Translations under genes and position numbers: made by a program
Notes under the pieces: model-generated
What the model was told of the DNA's origin: nothing
The model's database searches: none
The model's input: the letters and a program-made list of their open reading frames with translations, nothing else
Part shown: positions 18,901 through 25,610 of the stretch, piece by piece
Position numbering within the stretch: the stretch's first letter is position 1
Layout: each line of letters begins with the position of its first letter
Assembly (NCBI RefSeq): GCF_000485595.1
Contig: NW_014579057.1
Span: 11,066 to 44,871, forward strand
DNA: 33,806 nt
Reading direction: 5' to 3'
DNA from: Priapulus caudatus
Taxonomy: Eukaryota > Priapulida > Priapulimorpha > Priapulimorphida > Priapulidae

Positions 18901-19995
18901 ACACGCACGCATGCACGTACGTTTACATACACACGCACGCACGCATGAATGCACGCAGGTGTACGTGCACATGCACGCACGCACGTCTACGTGCACATGC
19001 ACGCACGCACGTCTACGTGCACATGCATGCACGACTTATTCACCGGCGATTTAATCGCCTAGTGTTTCCGGCCCTTTACAGAGATATTCCATTCATACTA
19101 GATCACGGGGCATACATGTAGTTGGCGACAACTGCTCGTTTCTAGTTTACATTTGGCAGCAGAAGCATATGCATTACCAATGTGTTTATAAATATTTTAG
19201 GTGTGGTATCATTCTACTTCTTCAGCGGAGGCCTGAGTTCTTATGTCGGTGATTATGTGCCACAGCTCAACTACTACTTTGCACCCGTAATTGTATGTAT
19301 ACACCACCACAAAATGTTTAAATGCAGTGACAATATATAAATACTTCAGTCATCTTTATAATGTTGTCCCTCATATAGAAAATATAGCTTCCTGATTCGA
19401 TCAAACTTAAACCCTGTTGTAAAAATGGTTTTCTGTATACAGTACTTGAATGAGATTACTCGTCTAATGTCATAAATATCAATTTCAGGCAATAGTGATT
19501 GGGTCCTATGTGATAACAAGTGGATTTTTCAACGTATACAGCATGGCTGTGGACACCCTTTTTCTATGTTTCTGTACGTAAACCCTGCTCAGTGTGGTTG
19601 CGGGAACTTTATTGTTGTTATCTATGTTATCTAGTTGTTATCTAGTTAATTTGCCTAATATCAAGGTCAAACAGCATTAATTAATTCTCGTGGCGCATGC
19701 TTCAGTGTTTCTCCCCTGATTGAGTACTACTCCAACTGAGCAGCTGCAGTAAACAAATCTACCCGTGATAATACTTTTTCCCTAAATTCTAACTATAAAT
19801 ATGAAACACTGATACTCGATGGTTTGGCTGTACAGATGTATATAGATGGTCTGTGCTCATCAGCTAATGTTGTGTGTTGCAGTGGAGGACAGTGAACGCA
19901 ATAATGGATCCATAGAGTGTCCCTACTACATGTCCAAGGACCTTATGCATATCGTTGGCAAGAGCAACAAGGTCAACAAACCTAACGCGTGGTAG
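397..19995 (+). CDS. Choline transporter-like protein (SLC44A family, CTL2-like), multi-exon
   Basis: SLC44 proteins are plasma-membrane or organellar choline/ethanolamine transporters with about ten membrane spans and 650-710 residues. Recognisable family blocks appear in order: [15 protein letters not shown]...G..CG, GRCIP, ALVIAMV-type span, [70 protein letters not shown] and PYYMSK before a stop at 19993. The N-terminal DPTF.GPIKNR block points to the CTL2/4/5 branch rather than CTL1. About 485 residues are traced. Part of the first extracellular loop and about 130 residues of the core (the NF..A..Q..LAG and CLKCCFWCLEKF regions of relatives) are not found. Exons 2034-2113 and 4533-4655 show frame conflicts. 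The copy may be decaying, or the assembly may be faulty. An Ig-receptor gene lies inside its span. Confidence 0.85.
563..930. mobile_element. MITE-like element with about 130-bp inverted arms
   Basis: The left arm, TCAATAATAAAATGATGG through GACCTAATAACTTCACTTC and ACCGTCC to GCGCGCACGCCATT, is mirrored on the right to 930 with indels. The centre is a GCATACACAGCATGC repeat. It lies in intron 1 of the SLC44A-like gene and has no ORF worth reporting. Confidence 0.75.
1206..1680. repeat. Dispersed repeat carrying a nested insertion
   Basis: It is the same family as 23812-24055, with a local duplication GCCATCTTCTAAGGAT at about 1255-1286. An insertion at about 1450-1640 begins with a TTCAA repeat and ends with (AAT)n. 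A (TTCAA)n end adjoining TTTATT-rich sequence resembles the reverse-strand 3' tail of a LINE or SINE. Confidence 0.55.
1790..1838 (+). CDS. SLC44A-like exon 2 (conserved DPTF motif)
   Basis: It reads [16 protein letters not shown] between a TTTTCAAG acceptor and a GTGAGC donor. This is the cytosolic N-terminal motif that precedes the RGCTD-type first membrane span in CTL2/4/5 proteins. Phase 1 in and phase 2 out agree with both neighbours. Confidence 0.85.
2034..2113 (+). CDS. SLC44A-like exon 3, first membrane span, frame-conflicted
   Basis: Splice phase from exon 2 gives RGCK and then an open but unfamiliar frame ([13 protein letters not shown]). That frame is phase-compatible with the next exon if the GTATGT donor at 2114 is used. 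The family motif DIICC, which should follow RGC, lies one base out of frame at 2043-2057, and its frame then meets TGA at 2082-2084. The DIICC frame joins the next exon if the donor at 2110 is used. A lost base near 2040-2042 plus a nonsense change, or sequencing error, are both possible. Confidence 0.55.
2511..2574 (+). CDS. SLC44A-like exon 4, start of first extracellular loop
   Basis: It reads [13 protein letters not shown] followed by VLQGHICG, matching the family pattern HGDP....YPTDS.G..CG that follows the first membrane span. The acceptor TATTTACAG is good. The donor GTTGAC is weak. The exon leaves phase 2, which I could not connect to the next recognised exon. Confidence 0.75.
2575..4069 (+). 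other. Untraced loop region of the SLC44A-like gene
   Basis: Relatives encode about 50-60 further loop residues here (YLFYFD...CPTPQVC...CP). The open stretch at about 3391-3791 contains fragments that resemble this loop (ECPQ, RDFLYLN, CQTP), but they lie in different frames and no phase-consistent exon could be built. A second open stretch at 3117-3335 contains NTPQT but no clear splice sites. No other feature is seen. Confidence 0.3.
4070..4129 (+). CDS. SLC44A-like loop exon
   Basis: It reads [19 protein letters not shown] between acceptor TTTTTGCAG and donor GTGAGT. This corresponds to the family segment ..RDGDCP...PS.P...RC. It leaves phase 1, which continues into GRCIP of the next exon. 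Confidence 0.7.
4533..4655 (+). CDS. SLC44A-like loop exon with internal frameshift
   Basis: Phase from the previous exon reads YFGRCIP, the conserved RC.P block, but continues to TGA at 4581-4583. After about 4552 the family-like continuation ([18 protein letters not shown] ... EAIVDGIG) is in another frame, and that frame joins the next exon correctly. The exon therefore needs one extra base, or loss of two, between the blocks. A shortened GG run at 4554-4555 would explain it. Confidence 0.65.
4861..4945 (+). CDS. SLC44A-like exon, end of first extracellular loop
   Basis: It reads [19 protein letters not shown] followed by IGFLVPDY. It corresponds to the stretch before the second membrane span (...IFEDY in relatives). 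The downstream junction is uncertain. The GTAAGT donor at 4946 would put the next exon out of frame with the CAG acceptor at 5970-5972, whereas GTGTAA at 4944 joined to acceptor AG at 5973-5974 keeps frame. Relatives have a SWYWI segment here that is not seen, so a small exon may be missing. Confidence 0.7.
5975..6085 (+). CDS. SLC44A-like exon, membrane spans 2-3
   Basis: It reads [17 protein letters not shown] and then [20 protein letters not shown], the family pattern GLVIAM..S...I.LLR..AGI..W. Donor GTAGGT. It leaves phase 1 and joins the exon at 6885. Confidence 0.85.
6885..7016 (+). CDS. SLC44A-like exon, intracellular loop
   Basis: It reads [20 protein letters not shown], then [20 protein letters not shown] and LAFG. 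This is the conserved ...LGF.TD...YL.LR.TWLAF block. Acceptor CCTTCAAG, donor GTATGT, 132 nt with phases that match both sides. Confidence 0.9.
7257..7356 (+). CDS. SLC44A-like exon, membrane span 4
   Basis: It reads [20 protein letters not shown] followed by [12 protein letters not shown], the highly conserved FLRKRI.IAIALIKEASR motif of CTL proteins. Acceptor ATACAG, donor GTACAG. Confidence 0.9.
7639..7773. repeat. Foldback element with about 60-bp arms
   Basis: The left arm, TTAATGCCTGCTGTTGGGG onward, is mirrored by the right arm ending CCCCAACAACAGGCATTAA, around a CGACGGTAGCG centre. It sits in the intron after 7356. Immediately downstream, TAGTGCATCA at about 7781 and its approximate complement TGCACTA near 8056 may bound a second, larger element containing a CCCGCTTCAGGCGGG hairpin. 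Confidence 0.65.
8488..8580 (+). CDS. SLC44A-like exon, membrane span 5
   Basis: It reads [19 protein letters not shown] and then [12 protein letters not shown], equivalent to the family RAVGYVM.SL.YPL..F..L....AYW..TAV segment. Donor GTATCC directly after GT at 8580. Phase 2 continues into YLASS. Confidence 0.9.
9124..9151. repeat. Perfect 12-bp-arm hairpin
   Basis: GTAAAAGCCGTA, GGAA loop, TACGGCTTTTAC. It is a perfect inverted repeat in an SLC44A intron. Flanking GAGATT/CTCTC partly extends the pairing. It could be a foldback core or a stem in RNA. No function is assigned. Confidence 0.6.
9322..9412 (+). CDS. SLC44A-like exon, YLASS extracellular loop
   Basis: It reads [18 protein letters not shown] and then [12 protein letters not shown], matching the loop that begins FLASSG in relatives and contains a paired C.P. 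Acceptor GGAGCAG, donor GTAAAT. The phase from the previous exon is consistent. The frame stays open past the donor for about 26 codons, so a longer exon is possible. This is the last traced exon before the missing core. Confidence 0.8.
10035..10090. repeat. Three copies of a TTACCAGCCCTC motif
   Basis: GAGGGCTGGTAA at 10035-10046 is followed by two copies of TTACCAGCCCTCAC (10057-10070 and 10077-10090). The first is inverted and the other two are direct. TA-rich microsatellite follows at about 10236-10282. The rest of 9413-10530 shows nothing recognisable. Confidence 0.5.
10533..10690 (+). promoter_or_regulatory. Putative promoter and 5' leader of the Ig-receptor gene
   Basis: CATATAAA at 10533-10540 is a TATA-like element about 155 bp before the start codon. 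A short upstream ORF (ATG at 10600, stop ending 10617, five codons) lies in the inferred leader. An imperfect hairpin (AACCGAAATT / AATTTTCGGTT) spans 10560-10592. A promoter of its own fits an independent nested gene. No transcript evidence is available. Confidence 0.35.
10691..12826 (+). CDS. Single-exon five-Ig-domain transmembrane receptor
   Basis: A 711-residue type I membrane protein. ATG at 10691 (context ACAATGG) starts a signal peptide ([20 protein letters not shown]); the frame stays open upstream to a GTG at 10652 but has no earlier ATG. Five Ig domains follow with cysteine pairs at 43/108, 153/211, 259/300, 350/406 and 454/496. The first is V-like (YWY...DDAEFYC), and the third and fifth are I-set/C2-like with NADG.PEPSY.WLH and YAC. 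Several N-glycosylation sites are visible. The membrane span is 526-549, followed by CAKRK. The cytosolic tail of about 160 residues has 11 tyrosines, three YxxP motifs and ends GFNTLV. Five Ig domains, one span and a PDZ-ligand-like end resemble the Neph1/Kirrel layout, but orthology is not claimed. It has no introns and lies on the same strand inside the SLC44A-like gene. Adhesion or signalling is inferred. Confidence 0.85.
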   Translation: MAAVKLVAVCVLCAALLVAVRTQFLQQPRNTEEVEGTNVTVHCTIDLSFYLPLEDLPIFVYWYRDGSYVSPTDEERYFYIDANKYDTGDFGLLISNLRVEKDDAEFYCVWQEVGDAPGSGPSSDKGHLTVLVSPQSVVMFLIESSSSALQFSCVSDSSKPAASVTWWLNIEDITADSSQTEEAGSRNKTFTTKSILSLRFLTEDINKELRCHIFTHQRLPEEVSTEMLYMADTVTIISSNNSSDDDVIIIEAEKLVLRCNADGYPEPSYTWLHDDQGKQAADDKLVIELVEFKHRGLYACKATSVFGEYMSSNKLNVTVLVPARNVTMTIDGNNVDGNMTILAGSHEVSCTTGKSFPGGTVTWKLGDTPIDEANTLHVSEVDGTITTYSKLTRKFTADDHDKTLVCYVDIHESFQSLSVDVRLNVQYMGQVRVSGDSQAGVMTVKHGSALWLLCNADGNPEPSYLWLHNKSLVHAEVNRIYEREQVGFVDAGDYACSAANIVGVVNSANSMSVVVVAPQPNTSNTALIVGLVIAALGLIILIIFIVCVCAKRKHDSESPTSSTESATNYHDNAGMGVWTTDMSHSVPEQYELGQGERSYTQPHTTYLRPQYDPSLGESYNYPGRRDGVLPQYAQESCGQPDRSHSVPRDSGFIDEILPEDSYNQRAASVDGAGWMRGSDNDSNSTHSPSGSYRYSGQTRNTSDESGFNTLV
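13054..13059 (+). terminator. Candidate polyadenylation signal of the Ig-receptor gene
   Basis: AATAAA lies 228 bases after the stop codon, in AT-rich sequence. It is the first canonical signal downstream and gives a plausible short 3' UTR. The true cleavage site is not visible. Confidence 0.45.
13233..14173. mobile_element. TTAA-flanked inverted-repeat transposon carrying a P2X7-type domain
   Basis: Long terminal inverted repeats (13233-13392 and 14003-14173, about 160-170 bp, differing mainly by a 12-bp indel) enclose 941 bp in total. TTAA at 13229-13232 and at 14174-14177 flanks it, the target duplication typical of piggyBac-like insertion. The ends begin AGAATAATTG / AGGACAATTG, which is not the classical piggyBac CCC end, so the superfamily is uncertain. 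No transposase is encoded. Inside lies an exon-like ORF with a P2X7 intracellular-domain signature. Confidence 0.75.
13405..13765 (+). pseudogene. P2X7 intracellular-domain-like exon fragment inside transposon
   Basis: This is an open frame with no ATG at its start. An acidic, low-complexity N-terminal part ([32 protein letters not shown]) is followed by [20 protein letters not shown], the Cys-rich pattern WC.CG.C..M.T..E..CC seen at the start of the P2X7 cytosolic ballast domain and of many invertebrate P2X7-like proteins. A good donor, CCAG|GTGAGT, follows at 13766. The rest of the domain is absent before the right inverted repeat, so the element looks deleted. No channel part is present. 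Confidence 0.6.
14338..14430. repeat. Foldback element with about 45-bp arms
   Basis: The arm from ATAGTGCA through GGTGAACAATTTG and AGGCTTACTGTT to TATGCC at about 14383 is mirrored to 14430, with a few indels and a short central loop. It is a MITE-like foldback close to the TTAA-flanked element. Confidence 0.6.
14440..15130. other. Non-coding stretch with GCGCGGTGAA-type repeats
   Basis: No gene is recognised. CGCGCGGTGAA-like words recur at about 14829, 14888 and 14995, and TACGTTNACATGCGGAT occurs twice (about 14853 and 15069), indicating a degenerate tandem repeat. A perfect 12-bp-arm hairpin (GAGCTAATAATA / TATTATTAGCTC) spans 15021-15051. Confidence 0.45.
15155..15370. repeat. Degenerate TTAGGG-like tract followed by CA/ACGC microsatellite
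   Basis: Variants of GGTTAGGGTTAG, GTTAGAGTT and TTAGTGTTAG run to about 15255 and pass into ACGCACGTGCGTACGTGCA-type repeats. This resembles an eroded copy of the arrangement seen at 17807-19032. Confidence 0.6.
15620..15667 (+). CDS. Possible first exon coding a signal peptide
   Basis: ATG at 15620 begins [16 protein letters not shown], a signal-peptide-like string. It is followed at once by donor GTAAGT (15668) in phase 0, and a TATATATA box lies about 70 bp upstream (15551). No downstream exon was found before the microsatellite, so this may be chance. Confidence 0.2.
15915..16480. repeat. (GT)n microsatellite and CT-rich tract
   Basis: A GT run ends at a single N (15958). From about 16015 to 16480 the sequence is dominated by CTCTCT on the + strand. 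Long frames here are compositional artefacts. The tract lies in the interval where transporter core exons are expected. Confidence 0.8.
16449..16484 (-). repeat. 36-bp dispersed repeat, copy 1
   Basis: The reverse complement, CAACAAGTGCCGCAGAGCGA and onward to CTGACG, matches 26421-26456 with a single mismatch. The two copies lie about 10 kb apart in opposite orientation. Confidence 0.7.
16626..16658. repeat. Perfect 16-1-16 palindrome
   Basis: CAGGAGTGTATCAAAA, one A, TTTTGATACACTCCTG. A diverged copy of the ATCAAGAGTA...AATGGGAG foldback follows immediately (16659-16735), so this is a cluster of small foldbacks. Confidence 0.7.
16805..16878 (+). CDS. SLC44A-like exon, conserved core
   Basis: It reads [20 protein letters not shown] and RNIV, the most conserved family signature (AIYGTNFCTSARNAFFLLMRNI). 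Acceptor TTTACAG, donor GTATGC. It starts in phase 0, as the exon ending at 9412 ends, so skipping the missing core would keep the frame. Confidence 0.95.
17063..17133 (+). CDS. SLC44A-like exon, late membrane span
   Basis: It reads [20 protein letters not shown] followed by GAVG, matching [20 protein letters not shown]. Acceptor GTTACAG, donor GTGAGT. Confidence 0.95.
17211..17240. repeat. Short inverted repeat at edge of GC-richer repeat fragment
   Basis: GTATCCCC and GGGGATAC flank an AACGAAGTTCG centre. The following sequence to about 17410 is much more CpG-rich than its surroundings and looks like a piece of a dispersed repeat. AT-rich sequence runs into the 10-N gap at 17505. Confidence 0.45.
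17757..18090. mobile_element. Inverted-repeat element enclosing telomeric repeats
   Basis: Terminal inverted repeats of about 24-30 bp, TATCCCCCGGGCGTGGAGGG on the left and its complement ending CGGGGGATAAC on the right (18061-18090), bound a 334-bp element. The interior is mainly TTAGGG repeat. No coding region is present. It may be a MITE or a hairpin-joined insertion. Confidence 0.65.
17807..17899. repeat. Interstitial telomeric repeat (TTAGGG)n
   Basis: About 15 near-perfect TTAGGG units lie in the G-rich orientation on the + strand, with eroded variants at 17981-18030. TTAGGG is the ancestral animal telomere repeat. This tract lies in an intron, so it is interstitial. Confidence 0.9.
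18107..19079. mobile_element. MITE-like element with GACACACTAGGCGATT ends
   Basis: The 33-bp terminal inverted repeats (18107-18139 and 19047-19079) begin GTAAAGGGCC and contain ACACTAGGCGATTAAATCG, with two mismatches. The left part (to about 18325) contains repeated ATCGGGCGATAAAATCGGGC-type modules and internal copies of the end sequence, suggesting nested or aborted copies. The right part is an ACGC minisatellite. No transposase is encoded. Confidence 0.7.
18431..19032. repeat. ACGC-rich minisatellite
   Basis: About 600 bp of CACGCACGCACG punctuated by TGTACGTGCACA and TGTACCTGCACA, giving irregular higher-order periodicity. All six frames are open by composition, so the long ORFs here are not genes. 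Confidence 0.9.
19201..19292 (+). CDS. SLC44A-like exon, late extracellular loop
   Basis: It reads [19 protein letters not shown] and [11 protein letters not shown], matching ...PPLNYYWVPI. Acceptor ATATTTTAG, donor GTATGT. Confidence 0.9.
19489..19573 (+). CDS. SLC44A-like exon, last membrane span
   Basis: It reads [20 protein letters not shown] and VDTLFLCF, matching .[24 protein letters not shown]. Acceptor ATTTCAG, donor GTACGT. Confidence 0.95.
19883..19995 (+). CDS. SLC44A-like terminal exon
   Basis: It reads [37 protein letters not shown] and then TAG at 19993-19995. This matches the family C-terminus LEDLERNDGS...PYFMS..L..L..K.NK. Confidence 0.95.
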
Positions 19996-22757
19996 TTTTC
20001 TATCCTTGCTCTTCACCGTTATGACTGGACGTCTAGATTTATGAAGTTTTTATATCTATTGATAGCTGATGATAAAATCTGTACAAGTTTTACAGTAACA
20101 CTATGCTAGATACTAGTTACATAGTTATAAGGTTCCATGTTATTACTATTATCTAATTCTAGAATGGGTCAAGTTGCCAAGAATAATTTTAGTTTTAATG
20201 ACAATGATTCATGCTGTGTAGCTAAATTCGGTAACATCCGTTATAATTTGCGTATATTGACCACTTATTTGTTTTTTTGTTTTTAAATTATGCTTGTAAA
20301 ATACGGCAATTATATGTGTAATTTATTCTACAGTAAAAACATTGTTCTGAGATTCTGTTTAATAGTATGGGATCCTATTATAGAAACGTAAAATGTATGC
20401 CAAAATACTTTTGCTGCTATGACATATGAAAGCACAGTGATATATTTAAGTAGTGTTTTTTGGAGGGAAAGTCATGACTTATGCATTAATGTTGGTCTTC
20501 TCAAAGGCGAAAACAAACAGTTTATAACATTATGACATCTTTTATTTTTCACCCATACAGGATGCATAATTCTGCATCAAAATATTTGCATTCTTGTTGT
20601 AAATTATCTTGGAATGTACTATTAATGTGAAAGTTACAATGGCCAACATGGCTACTACATATATTATGCTACCACAAACGACCAGAAACAGTAGGCCATG
20701 TTGGTTGGTAACTTTATGCAACTGAATGAACGCTGCGTCCAAAGAGAATTACTACATTTCGAATACCATGCTATTTCCATTCCTGGTCTTTGCTGCAGCG
20801 ACATGAAAATTACAATGTTGAAATCGGATTTCATTGCAAGCCCTGTGGCTCACGAAATTGATTGATTATGATTACATCGATCTGCATGGACGTGCATATA
20901 TGTATATATATACTAGTGCCAACTAATCTTTCATATTAAAAGCAGTGCATGCCAAGGCCCAGCAGGAGTGTAACCACCTTTTTATAGTTATATCAGGGGT
21001 TAATAATGACAAATTTGTCATTATTCACCCCTGGTTATATCAACCTATAATAATCACTTGTTTGACTGACAGTACCTGTAGTCATAGACTCTAATGCAGC
21101 ATATTGATGATGACAATTTTCTATAAGCCACACCCTACTACAAAACTAGTTATTAGTTGCTTTTATCTGCACATAACTATCCAGTTATGGAACAATACCT
21201 ATAACAGTATAACACAGTGCATGTTGATATCCGAAAAAAATTACATACAAAACTATATATTATTCTATCCCTATGTATAAAGCCCATAATTATATGCTTG
21301 TTACCAGTATTAATTGGTACTCTATGTATCAGTTAATACTTGTTTGACACTTTTTTGTTGGTATAAAAACGTAATTATATGCCGCATCTGCACGAGGGAA
21401 CCTTACAGTATTTCGAACCACATGGCGATGGGTATGATGTGGTTTCTTTTGGCTCGTGAGTGTAGAATTAATCCCCTAGTGAGATACTATTATGGTACTT
21501 TGATCTTGTGTTTACTCGACTATTATAATATAACATTTAACAAGTTTCTGATTGCTATTAAAACCACATGATTTCAAATATATAGACGGCACTAGTTTAT
21601 AGTCAATTTAACTCAAACAAAATATATGCAATGTCACATTAATATTTTACACCTAAATGCATCTAAAAAGGAAAACCCATTGTGTATTTTTGTGATACAC
21701 TAATGGTCCAAAAAAATAATTTATAAATATTTTTCATTAATAAATTAAACTGTAAATTGAAAAAAATTCACTGTGGATTTAATTTAATCAATTTATCATT
21801 TTATTTTATTCATTATTAATATCCTGTATTATGCTCAGTGGTACGTAAACAACAGCTTATATCGGTAAGATGCTATATCACACGTGCTGATGGAAGCAAT
21901 CTTTTTTTAGGTTCAGTTCACAGTATTTTTCCCCATTTAGGGTTCCCCTAAAGGTATAACAAAGGTGGGACTTTCATACTGGTGAACCTATAGTGACCAA
22001 CTAGAAGCAGTATTCAATAACTATCATCACATCAATATCACGTATCTCTGATAATCAAGATATGTATGGTCAAAATTACCATTATATATATTATGCTTTG
22101 TAAATTATCTTATTGTGTCTAGTCCTAAATGAATATGTGGTAAATAAAATGTACCATATCAGAGTAAACTTTCAAATCTAAAGAAGAATAGAGGCCTTAT
22201 TTTTCATTTCAGGATTTTAAAATAAGGGGAAATATATCAGTGGGGTCTAATACATATTATATCATAGGGTGCAAATCACAACAAATAGTGCATATATATA
22301 TAAACAATTAAAACAAATCAAATCTATAAATGATTTTACTTTACATTACGATCGATGATTTTATGCTTCTCTTATTCCTAATAAAAGTGTACCTCAGAGA
22401 TTCGCTCAGTAAATCTTGCTCCTTACTCCTAAAGGAAAAAGCCTCGTCGTGGTAGGAGCCATTTCTAAAATCTTTCAGTATGCTTAGCGAAAACCATACA
22501 GAACTGGTGTAGCAGGAGCCATGTATAACTCTGGTCTGTATCTACCAAGTTATTAAAAAGCATTTTTAATTTATATTTAGCTTCTTAATTTCATAAATAC
22601 AAACAGGCAACGATTACTATACCTGCAGATGTGGAAATTAACCGAACATGTAAAGAATTTTTGTTAACGATGAATTTACAATATATTACACACCATACAA
22701 TTTGCTTGTCTATTATGATCACATGGCAAATCCGTTTACAATGTGTAAAACATATAG
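19996..22757. other. 3' flank of SLC44A-like gene, AT-rich, no gene seen
   Basis: It presumably begins with the transporter 3' UTR. It contains a 20-bp-arm foldback at 20994-21033 and otherwise low-complexity AT-rich sequence. Short open frames have no recognisable domains and no consistent splice context. Confidence 0.5.
20994..21033. repeat. Foldback with 20-bp arms
   Basis: CAGGGGTTAATAATGACAAA faces TTTGTCATTATTCACCCCTG with one mismatch and no loop. Confidence 0.7.
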
Positions 22758-22765
22758 GTAAAGGC

Positions 22766-23129
22766 TAGTGATGTCCTGATGATCGATTATAAGCGAAAGT
22801 CAGTCGTTTGCAGCAACCGATTAAGCACTCGATTATGAAAATAAATAATCAATTATCAAATAACAAAATTTATAATATGTGCAAACATTGGTGAAATGAC
22901 CCTTTATTATATTTGTGTGTGTTTTTTGGTTGCTTTACAGCTTAAATCTAACCTACACCAAACATAAGCAAGTATAATACTGTTACATAGCTTTTAGGAT
23001 ATTGTATTGTAAAAAATACTGTATTATATGATATATGATATATTTCAATATCTGGTAGCCGCGATCAATAACAATCAACTGATTATCTTCGATCATCGAT
23101 CGGTTGGGTCAAACCGATTCCCATCACTA
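22766..23129. mobile_element. Non-autonomous hAT-type MITE with 8-bp target duplication
   Basis: Ends are TAGTGATG and CATCACTA, flanked by exact direct repeats GTAAAGGC at 22758-22765 and 23130-23137. An 8-bp duplication and TAGTGATGGGAATCG-type termini are characteristic of hAT elements. Subterminal CGATTAT and GATCGAT words also recur in inverted orientation. The 364-bp interior is AT-rich and non-coding. Confidence 0.85.
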
Positions 23130-23137
23130 GTAAAGGC

Positions 23138-25608
23138 TACCACCACCACCACCACTAAGTTTATAATACTTACAAAACCAAGCTAAACTGTGCCCTAGTG
23201 TTTACATTCTTTGTGGTCACGGTGTGTACCATAGAAATACAAAGAAACTCCAATAGCAATAGATCTGAGAAGATTTCAGACAGAGATTCCCATAGCCGTA
23301 ACCTACAGTACAGCTGTGAATAACAACCACTATTATTTACAGTGAAGGTCAGTGCGGAAAGTGCTATACAGAGAGAACAGTTACTCTAGACTTTCAGCTA
23401 GGTCTGTTTGGACTGTTCTACCGAGTGTTGCTAGGGATTTTAATGAAAATACACGCAAACGTTCGGTTTTACGGTAGGCCTACATTTCTGATGACGCTTT
23501 AAGTACTATAGCTGCATATTGAACATTTTTTATGCAAACTAAATATATTATTCTCATTAAATATCAATCTCTTTGCATATCAGTATAGTGTATCTGAATC
23601 TGAATCTGAATCTGTGTACGTGCCATGATCCTCTGAATTTTTTCATTAATCTAGAAAATAACCTAAACCTGCTGTTTGACCTGCTGCCCTTTAATTTACC
23701 CTTTACCTTATACCCCAGGTTCCTTGCATATTTTCAGTTAAAAAATAGTTTTAAATTATGCTACATGAAAAATTTCATTGTTCAATATTCATTAGAATTA
23801 AATCCGAACATTCTCAATCATCTGAGCATGATTGCTTTCGACACGTGCCATCTTCAAAGGATCGATCCTTTTAGTTTAGCTTCTTTATTTCTGTTATTCC
23901 ATATTAGAATTCTCTCCCTGCCTCTTTAGTTAATTGCAAATTTCAGGATTTGTTCTACTGCGATCTGCAGTGTTGATCTGTCTATTTGATCAACTTTGTC
24001 TCTTTCCGTCTTTGATATAGTCCCTTGGACGTTGAAGACTAATATTTATGCAGTTATGAGAATTTTTTTTTTTTTATGTTTTAAAACTAACGGCTGTATC
24101 GTTGCTTACAATGACGGATTAAAAATTCAGTTTTTAATAAACTACAAAAACATTGAGCAGCTTTGATATCTTGCTATTGAAATAAATGTAAACTTAATAA
24201 TCCCTTGACCTAATTTATCATGTAGACACAACCCTTTTATAGGTCAACTGGTCAAACCCACGTTATATCATGTCATGATCTATATAACTTATAGCCGAGG
24301 CTACGAGAAATTTCAGACCATGTCATGAAAAATAACTGAAATCTGTTTTTTACCCCACTGACGTTTAATCGCTGACCATTTACTCTTGATAAAAGGGTTG
24401 ACCTCAGTAGAAATCAGGCTGCGATGTACGATAGGCCAGAACCAAGCCTGAAAGGAAACAAATAATTGCTACGATACAGAATCTCTGTTAAATGCAAGTA
24501 GACTCAGCACAATCCCAGATTAATTCATTAACAATTCCGTGCCATTTTAAAATCTGTGACTTATCTACCTTGCTCCTTTAACCCTCGATCTATCTCGCCT
24601 GAGGAATCTCCCAGCATTAACAGAATACTTTTATGTTCATTCCAGGCATGTCTGCTCCATTATACACCATATTGTGTGCTAATGTTATATATTATTAGTT
24701 TAGTTTTCATATGCACGACCACGTGACAGCTGCTTATCACTCGTCTGTGGAATTGGATTTGTTACTAATCAGATGTGTAACTGGTCAGGTGCATATGAGC
24801 AGTCACTTAGCATACGTGCAGCCATAGGCATGACCATACATCGAGGCACTGCAAGTTCACAGAGGACATAAAGCCATCAGTAGAAATATTCTTTACAGGA
24901 GTAGGAACTATATTAAATGTCTTTTGCTCATCTTATATGGTAATATTCGTAATGTGGGAATACACTAAGCCATCTGCTTGTCAACCATAGATACACCATG
25001 GAAGAGGTACAGATCTAAATAGCATCATTGGAGTATTTATACTTGGCATATTGGGGGCAAAAGAATCCCTAGCTTTTATTCAAAACAGTCCAATTACCTA
25101 AGAGGAATCTAATTATAGTCAAACACATGCGCATGAAAATACTGAAGTCAAGTTACAACCGTGCTCACGCCAAACTAAAGCTGTGTGCACCTGTCATAAA
25201 ATGGGAAACCCTGCAGTAACAGCAGCAGCCCCACCATGCAACAGCAGCAACAACATCAATGTGTACCAGCAGCAGAAGAACATTTCTGAGGAAATATTCT
25301 TTCAAATGTTTATTTCTTATAAAGATATAAGAAATGTCTTTGTAGCCAATACACTTCCTTCTAGTGTGTTTGTTTTTCTTTAATAAATTTTTCATTAATT
25401 CTCATTTCTTGCCATTTATTAATTCATGTCATGTTGTTCTTTTCATCTCATATTTTTGGATAAAAATGAATCGGCCAAGCTTGTTTATAGCAACAAGTAG
25501 CAGAAGTATCCTAGAAAATTACAGTTCACATGACTAAAACTCTATGTTAGTAGTAGATACGGTTACTGTGTATGTTATTTATTACAGCCGAGCATGCAAG
25601 AGTACTGC
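23138..25608. other. Intergenic stretch between MITEs, no gene seen
   Basis: It holds a dispersed-repeat copy at 23812-24055, a CTGAATCTGAATCTG tract near 23590, and a weak inverted pair CAACCCTTTTAT / ATAAAAGGGTTG (about 24229 and 24392). A CAG-rich open frame at 25183-25383 has no recognised domain. Confidence 0.45.
23812..24055. repeat. Dispersed repeat, uninterrupted copy
   Basis: It shares extended similarity with 1206-1680: GTGCCATCTTC.AAGGAT, AGCTTCTTT.TTTCTGT, GCAGTGTTG, CTCT.TCCGTCTT and GAAGACTAAT occur in the same order. This copy lacks the roughly 190-bp insertion present in the other. Confidence 0.6.
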
Positions 25609-25610
25609 TA

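Noticed and set aside
18401-19054. Long open frames on both strands in the ACGC region
   Set aside because: All frames are open because of the repeat composition. His/Thr/Arg or Cys/Val/Arg repeats without domains are not genes.
25183-25383. CAG-rich 66-aa ORF
   Set aside because: Gln/Asn/Ala runs only. No conserved motif or splice context.
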